A stretch of DNA of 8,933 nt, taken from contig JARIHM010000149.1 in the NCBI GenBank assembly GCA_029288275.1, forward strand, positions 1 through 8,933. The letters are read 5' to 3'. Positions within the stretch are counted from its first letter, which is position 1. Each line of letters begins with the position of its first letter. This DNA is from Candidatus Saccharimonadota bacterium. GTDB lineage: Bacteria; Patescibacteriota; Saccharimonadia; UBA4664. Position numbers and translations under genes: made by a program. Below, in pieces: positions 5,707 to 8,933 of this stretch. The notes beneath the pieces are model-generated. The model worked only from the letters and a program-made list of their open reading frames with translations, was not told the origin of the DNA and searched no databases.

Positions 5707-5743
5707 CAATGCCGGTCTACGTTTTTAACGCGGACCGGCATTG
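5707..5743 (+). terminator. Terminator for the kinase-receiver unit or a small RNA
   Basis: CAATGCCGGTC (5707-5717) pairs perfectly with GACCGGCATTG (5733-5743), an 11-base stem, followed by ATTTTGG. The loop is long and itself T-rich. It lies 147 bases after the receiver stop, farther than any other terminator in the window lies from its gene. Confidence 0.75.
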
Positions 5744-5760
5744 ATTTTGGGCAAAAAAGG

Positions 5761-5786
5761 CCCGGGCGTCACAACTGACGCCCGGG
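5761..5786 (-). terminator. Terminator for the minus gene at 5792-6256
   Basis: CCCGGGCGTCA (5761-5771) pairs perfectly with TGACGCCCGGG (5776-5786), loop CAAC. On the minus strand it runs into CCTTTTTTG; on the plus strand there is no T run, so it works in the minus direction, five bases after the stop. Confidence 0.88.
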
Positions 5787-5791
5787 GAAAA

Positions 5792-6256
5792 TTAGAGGCA
5801 GTTCACCAGAGCCCTTAGATATGTGGCTACGGCGCTCCCGCACCATAAACGGACCGTGTACTGGTGTGGATCTTGGAGGTAGGAACCGAACCGCCACTCG
5901 GCCGGCAGGCAGGCTAACTCTGTCGCCGACAGCACCTCGTCCCGGTTAATGGCCTCTAGGTGACAACCAGTGGCGTGACGATCGGCCCGAATACTTACGT
6001 ACCAGGCCCGCAAATTGTAGTACAACCGGACTTCCAGCCCCGGCGTCACTAGGCCAAATACCGGGAGCTCCAAACCCAGGCCAGGCTGACGCGTATCCAC
6101 CACTCGAACTGCCGAAAACAACGGGCCGATCTCATCTTGCACGATGCGCAGGTACATCCAAGCCTCGGAGCCACGCTGTTGGAAATGCCGATCATCGTGC
6201 ACCGTTTGCCACTCATCCAGAGTCTGGCCGGGAATAACCATCATCTCTTGCTCCAT
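5792..6256 (-). CDS. Soluble protein of unknown function, 154 residues
   Basis: Not recognised. The frame is open from a GTG at 6262, but that GTG overlaps the GGAG ribosome site (6262-6265); ATG 6256 lies five bases after the site and is the better start. The protein has an acidic, helical first third (M-E-Q-E-M-M-V-I-P-G-Q-T-L-D-E-W), then alternating hydrophobic strands (A-V-R-V-V-D, L-E-L-P-V-F-G-L-V, L-E-V-R-L-Y-Y-N-L, W-Y-V-S-I-R) that suggest a beta-sheet core, then H-L-E-A-I-N-R-D-E-V. Cysteines at 98, 116, 139 and 153; no signal peptide or membrane segment. A strong terminator follows. It is a single-gene unit, convergent with the receiver gene and divergent from the 6469 gene. No function can be offered. 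Confidence 0.68.
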   Translation of the reverse strand: MEQEMMVIPGQTLDEWQTVHDDRHFQQRGSEAWMYLRIVQDEIGPLFSAVRVVDTRQPGLGLELPVFGLVTPGLEVRLYYNLRAWYVSIRADRHATGCHLEAINRDEVLSATELACLPAEWRFGSYLQDPHQYTVRLWCGSAVATYLRALVNCL

Positions 6257-6293
6257 GCTCACTCCAAAGGTTCAGGAAAGGCGATGATCCTAG

Positions 6294-6323
6294 ACTGTAC
6301 CGCAAAAAACGAACGTGGCGCAA
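6294..6323 (-). promoter_or_regulatory. Weak candidate promoter for the 5792-6256 gene
   Basis: On the minus strand TTGCGC (6323-6318), 18 bases, TACAGT (6299-6294). RNA would begin near 6287, giving a leader of about 30 bases. Both hexamers are poor matches. Confidence 0.3.
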
Positions 6324-6355
6324 GCTTATGGGTTTGCAGGCGCCCTGCCGTAACC

Positions 6356-6388
6356 AGGCCGGGATGTTCTTTTTGAACATCCCGGCCT
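6356..6388 (+). terminator. Strong hairpin between divergent genes, plus-strand terminator with no visible gene
   Basis: AGGCCGGGATGTTC (6356-6369) pairs perfectly with GAACATCCCGGCCT (6375-6388), 14 base pairs around a T5 loop, then TTTGCTCT. No T run follows on the minus strand. It points the same way as the next gene but lies upstream of that gene's promoter, and the gene on its left runs the other way, so nothing obvious is being ended. Confidence 0.7.
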
Positions 6389-6414
6389 TTGCTCTGATCT
6401 TGGCAAACTAACCA

Positions 6415-6446
6415 TCGACCACCGCTAGAATAAGCATTACTATTAT
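6415..6446 (+). promoter_or_regulatory. Promoter for the 6469 gene
   Basis: TCGACC (6415-6420), 17 bases, TACTAT (6438-6443); an overlapping TATTAT lies at 6441-6446. RNA would begin near 6450, after the ATG at 6445 and before the AAGGAG ribosome site (6453-6458), which supports ATG 6469 as the start. Confidence 0.5.
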
Positions 6447-6468
6447 GCTAGTAAGGAGTCAATCCGGC

Positions 6469-7203
6469 ATGTCATCAACCTTAGGGCCACGACCATCCCA
6501 TATCTTGCAACTTATGCTTGTGGTCTCGGTCTTTAGTATGGCAAGCTTTGCGCTCTACCACGGCCTCACCACACCACGAACCCGCATAATCGTTGCCCCA
6601 ATGGCTACTGTAGTGGCCGCACCAACCGTTACTGCAACGCCCCTCAAGGCCTATGCATCCCCACTAGAGCAGCTTGCCATTGCGTACCCGGCCAATTGGA
6701 CCGACAACGGGTATACCGATGTCATCACACGGGGCGTGCATTACGAAGATCAACAATTCATGAGTCCGTTTGTCGATGTAAGCGGCAAGCAGGTGCGCGC
6801 TAACGTTCAGTTTGACGCCACCGACAAGGCTGATCCCGGTGCCGTACAATCAACTAGCTGCCTCAACGACTGTACTATCATACAAGTTGTACCGCTTACG
6901 GTGCATGGTTATCCACCGCTCTTTATCGTAGTAGGAACCACCGGCGAAGAGGTGAGCGGCATGGCAGTTACCGATCGTGCCGGTGTAATGGTAGGCGCCA
7001 AGCTCGATTTGGCCACACTGCATTTTGGCAGCAAGCGGCATCCAGGCGGCCAGATCTCACTGCGTATCAGCTACGCCTACCCGCGTCAAAAGGGCGACCA
7101 GTCCGTTCGGGCCGCCGCCCTTACCACCGACCAGTACCGCCAAACGCCGACGCTCTCGGCGGTGCCCATGGCAATTTTGCGCTCGCTCGAAGTAAGGCCC
7201 TAG
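6469..7203 (+). CDS. Exported or membrane-anchored protein of unknown function, 244 residues
   Basis: Not a family I can name. ATG 6469 is preferred over 6445 because AAGGAG (6453-6458) precedes it by ten bases and 6445 lies within the promoter. One membrane segment near residues 12-31 acts as a signal anchor; an Ala/Thr/Val/Pro-rich linker follows (35-60). The outer domain begins Q-L-A-I-A-Y-P-A-N-W-T (68-78), a phrase typical of the first strand in small secreted domains of the PsbP/Mog1 type ('yPxxW'), then alternates short strands. C131-L-N-D-C135 could form a small disulfide loop. Late motifs include L-S-A-V-P-M-A-I-L-R-S-L at the end, again like PsbP-type domains that close with a helix. 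The PsbP-like fold is a guess from these phrases. No terminator is seen before the next promoter at 7221. Confidence 0.75.
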   Translation: MSSTLGPRPSHILQLMLVVSVFSMASFALYHGLTTPRTRIIVAPMATVVAAPTVTATPLKAYASPLEQLAIAYPANWTDNGYTDVITRGVHYEDQQFMSPFVDVSGKQVRANVQFDATDKADPGAVQSTSCLNDCTIIQVVPLTVHGYPPLFIVVGTTGEEVSGMAVTDRAGVMVGAKLDLATLHFGSKRHPGGQISLRISYAYPRQKGDQSVRAAALTTDQYRQTPTLSAVPMAILRSLEVRP

Positions 7204-7220
7204 CCTCATTCCATCTGATA

Positions 7221-7249
7221 TTGCTATTTTTGTTTAGCAAAGTTATTAT
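7221..7249 (+). promoter_or_regulatory. Promoter for the 7302 gene, with an inverted repeat
   Basis: TTGCTA (7221-7226), 17 bases, TATTAT (7244-7249). The -35 is also the left arm of an inverted repeat whose right arm is TAGCAA (7235-7240). RNA would begin near 7256. Confidence 0.6.
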
Positions 7250-7301
7250 GCAGCCAGCCTACTCAGCGTGAGCTAGGGCGTCCTTAGTCCAAGGAGGACC
7301 A

Positions 7302-7793
7302 ATGGGAAAGTGGGAAGATTACTACCGCCCCAAGGCAGCTGCCGAGGAAGCTGCGGCAGAGCAGCACCGGGCGGCGGTTTATAACCGCCAGCTGGCGACC
7401 CTGCGCGAAGTGCTGGGGCTCATTATGGCCCAGCTCCAGGTCCGGCCGCCAGACCGCTGCGATTGGGTTGAGTTGAACGGTCAACAATGTGTGGCCTGGA
7501 TGCTCTACTCGGACTCCGACTATCGAAACAACTCGATATACCTCCTGCCCGATGGACGACTGATCGCGCAAGATCCAAGATATCGCGACCAGAGACATCA
7601 CTCGGATCATCGCAACGGCGACCACACGGTTTTGTTGCCGCATGATGTTCAACCGGGCGAAGAGCGGCCGGATTGGCAGGATCTCTTTAACGCCAGTCAA
7701 GGCGTCCTGTCTGTAGCCAGGCAATTCGGCATTCCCGAGCAATCTCACTGGCAGGCTGATCTGGCAGGCCATATGACCCGGCCCAGCCAATAA
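7302..7793 (+). CDS. Soluble protein of unknown function, 163 residues
   Basis: Not recognised. ATG 7302 follows a strong AAGGAGG site (7291-7297) by four bases. Residues 8-46 are Ala/Glu/Gln/Arg-rich and should form a long helix, possibly a coiled coil. A middle part with W55, C53 and C63 and the strands W-V-E-L-N-G, C-V-A-W-M-L-Y and S-I-Y-L-L-P-D-G-R-L-I looks like a small beta-sheet; the P-D-G-R-L turn is of the kind found in small beta-domains. A charged stretch with many His, Arg and Asp (91-108, D-P-R-Y-R-D-Q-R-H-H-S-D-H) follows, and could bind metal or nucleic acid, but this is speculation. No signal peptide or membrane segment. It has its own promoter and a terminator 11 bases after the stop. 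Confidence 0.72.
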   Translation: MGKWEDYYRPKAAAEEAAAEQHRAAVYNRQLATLREVLGLIMAQLQVRPPDRCDWVELNGQQCVAWMLYSDSDYRNNSIYLLPDGRLIAQDPRYRDQRHHSDHRNGDHTVLLPHDVQPGEERPDWQDLFNASQGVLSVARQFGIPEQSHWQADLAGHMTRPSQ

Positions 7794-7804
7794 TCGTACA
7801 TAAG

Positions 7805-7832
7805 GGTCCCTGGCCACTTCTGGCCGGGGACC
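7805..7832 (+). terminator. Terminator of the 7302 gene
   Basis: GGTCCCTGGCCA (7805-7816) pairs with TGGCCGGGGACC (7821-7832) with one T-G pair, loop CTTC, then GTTTACATTTT. The T-rich tail doubles as the -35 of the next promoter. Confidence 0.85.
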
Positions 7833-7833
7833 G

Positions 7834-7862
7834 TTTACATTTTGTTATCATGATGGTATTAT
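7834..7862 (+). promoter_or_regulatory. Promoter for the membrane-protein gene
   Basis: TTTACA (7834-7839), 17 bases, TATTAT (7857-7862), among the best promoters in the window. RNA would begin near 7869, giving a leader of about 33 bases with AAGGAGG at 7889-7895. Confidence 0.72.
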
Positions 7863-7901
7863 AAATTATCCATTTGACACGACACCTTAAGGAGGTTGTC
7901 A

Positions 7902-8861
7902 GTGGAGTTCCTGCAAACGCTGGCTGGCATTCCGCCGATCTCGTGGATCGTCGGATTATTCGCCTGGATCGGTCACCTGCCGCCGGTACGATGGCTGGGC
8001 TGGCTCGGCACCACACCGTCATGGCTGTGGGACCATCTGCCCTGGTTCGTGGGCGGTGGCCTGCTGGTCGCAACTGGCATCGAGCTGCTGTGGTGGGGCG
8101 TGGTCGTGATGCGCGCCAAGGAGGTCGGCTTCGACCCCCACAAGTGCGAATACCACCCCCGCTCTGGAAACCGACGCAAGCATCCTGTCCAGCTGGACAA
8201 GGCATTGTACCGCCAGTTCAGCTGGCCCAAGCTGGGCCTGCCCATGTACGTTGCGGCGGTACTGATGTTCGCGCTCGGCAGTCTGGGCCACGGCCTGATC
8301 GCCTACGCCGTGATGGCTGCGATCTGGTTTCTGACCTCGCCACTGCGGGTGATGGGTGGGCTGCACGTGGCGCGGGAGTACTACAAGAAGCGCCATCCGA
8401 AGGCAGAGCTGCCACCGTACTTGACGGAGTTGTGGGGTTACTACCGAGCCGGCCTCTCACTGACGTCGCCCAACCGCTACGAGCGGGACGAGCCGGAGCC
8501 GCCGTTCGTCGGTGATAGCTGGCCCTATCGTGCCCTCAATGCGGGCTGGCGGATCGGCCGCAAGCTGGGCAAGTTCTGGCAGGTCTGGCGAATCTTCTCG
8601 GTGGTGCGCTTCTGGAAGCTCATCGGTCAGCTGATCATCAGCTGGTGCTGGCCCGTGGCCGCGCTGGTCTCACCGTTCTGCTACATGGAGATGGTGAGCG
8701 AGTATGAACGGTGGCGCCAGCCCTGGTGGCGTGCTTACAAGGGCAACAAGAACACCGCGATGGCCTATGGCCCGGTGGTGGAGGGTACGGTGACCGACGT
8801 TACCGATAGCCCGTTCAAGCCGCCGGTCAGCACTCGCCGCGTTTCGGCGCGCCGGTCCTAA
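7902..8861 (+). CDS. Tryptophan-rich multi-pass membrane protein of unknown function, 319 residues
   Basis: Not recognised. GTG 7902 lies six bases after AAGGAGG (7889-7895); the in-frame TTG at 7896 touches that site and is rejected. The protein holds 22 Trp in 319 residues. Likely membrane segments are near 48-70, 113-127, 130-146 and 236-263, with a further hydrophobic, Trp-rich stretch at 12-36 that may lie in the interface. Between segments one and two is a basic, Cys/His-containing loop (A-K-E-V-G-F-D-P-H-K-C-E-Y-H-P). Residues 150-235 are charged and aromatic and should be cytoplasmic; the C-terminus is basic (T-R-R-V-S-A-R-R-S). The gene looks more GC-rich than its neighbours and uses CTG for most Leu and no CTA, unlike the kinase gene. 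It has its own promoter and terminator. Confidence 0.8.
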   Translation: MEFLQTLAGIPPISWIVGLFAWIGHLPPVRWLGWLGTTPSWLWDHLPWFVGGGLLVATGIELLWWGVVVMRAKEVGFDPHKCEYHPRSGNRRKHPVQLDKALYRQFSWPKLGLPMYVAAVLMFALGSLGHGLIAYAVMAAIWFLTSPLRVMGGLHVAREYYKKRHPKAELPPYLTELWGYYRAGLSLTSPNRYERDEPEPPFVGDSWPYRALNAGWRIGRKLGKFWQVWRIFSVVRFWKLIGQLIISWCWPVAALVSPFCYMEMVSEYERWRQPWWRAYKGNKNTAMAYGPVVEGTVTDVTDSPFKPPVSTRRVSARRS

Positions 8862-8871
8862 CACGCACTAA

Positions 8872-8902
8872 GGCCCCGCTGCTCAATATGAGCAGCGGGG
8901 CC
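8872..8902 (+). terminator. Terminator of the membrane-protein gene
   Basis: GGCCCCGCTGCTC (8872-8884) pairs perfectly with GAGCAGCGGGGCC (8890-8902), 13 base pairs, followed by GTTTTCG. It begins ten bases after the stop. Nothing further is recognised in the last 31 bases. Confidence 0.9.
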
Positions 8903-8933
8903 GTTTTCGTATTGCGAAGATTCCGCCCTAGAC

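Noticed and set aside
5625..5744. 39-codon open frame with AGGG upstream in the gap after the receiver gene
   Set aside because: Its last third runs through the terminator stem and its stop lies at the base of the hairpin; a frame this short is expected by chance.
6284..6376. 30-codon open frame with AGGA six bases upstream, left of the orphan hairpin
   Set aside because: Its stop codon lies inside the hairpin, no promoter was found, and the protein has no recognisable features. The hairpin itself is kept as a finding.
7687..8515. Open frames 7874-8515 (plus) and 7687-8205 (minus) over the membrane-protein gene
   Set aside because: Low-complexity Arg/Pro/Gly-rich products; the frame 7902-8861 has the promoter, ribosome site, terminator and coherent membrane segments.
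1..8933. tRNA, rRNA, CRISPR array, insertion sequence, phage or integrase genes
   Set aside because: Looked for conserved tRNA arms, regular spaced repeats, transposase motifs and terminal inverted repeats; none seen.

Overview
The window reads as chromosomal DNA of a bacterium with a compact, moderately GC-rich genome. The gene set suggests Patescibacteria (CPR), most likely the Saccharibacteria side: a DUF3048/YerB protein, a membrane-anchored RlpA domain with the C-A-S-R-x-x-P-R-G-T motif, a membrane-anchored FKBP isomerase, a PhoR/WalK-like kinase beside a receiver-only protein, and many small proteins without a family. This placement is an inference from protein style; there is no marker gene. 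The standard genetic code fits: most genes stop at TAA or TAG, and the kinase stops at TGA.

Layout. Positions 2-2088 hold an envelope-type operon: DUF3048 protein (its 5' end lies outside the window), a Nudix hydrolase, and an RlpA-like double-psi beta-barrel protein that overlaps the Nudix gene. Positions 2100-3117 hold three genes for proteins of about 80 residues. Two of them share residue spacing and may be distant relatives, and their promoters are compact and carry palindromic or overlapping elements. Positions 3132-3605 (minus) encode an exported FKBP-type prolyl isomerase. It is divergent from a sensor histidine kinase (3681-5213), which overlaps a stand-alone receiver protein (5182-5559) that appears to have its own promoter inside the kinase gene. 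Positions 5792-8861 hold four genes of no recognised family: a soluble protein (minus), a single-pass exported protein, a small soluble protein, and a tryptophan-rich multi-pass membrane protein. These four look separately transcribed.

Regulation is unusually readable here. Most transcription units have a sigma-70-like promoter with a spacer near 17 bases, and perfect or near-perfect terminator hairpins follow most genes. In several cases the promoter position shows that the longest reading frame begins too early, so starts were moved downstream to match the promoter and Shine-Dalgarno sequence.

How the genes fit together: the first operon, the FKBP protein and the kinase all act at or outside the membrane, which suits envelope maintenance and sensing. 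The remaining genes cannot be tied to a pathway from sequence alone. No tRNA, rRNA, insertion sequence, CRISPR array or integrase was seen, and no complete new system can be claimed. The best candidates for new biology are the small-protein island (2100-3117), a terminator without a visible gene (6356-6388) and the membrane protein at 7902-8861.
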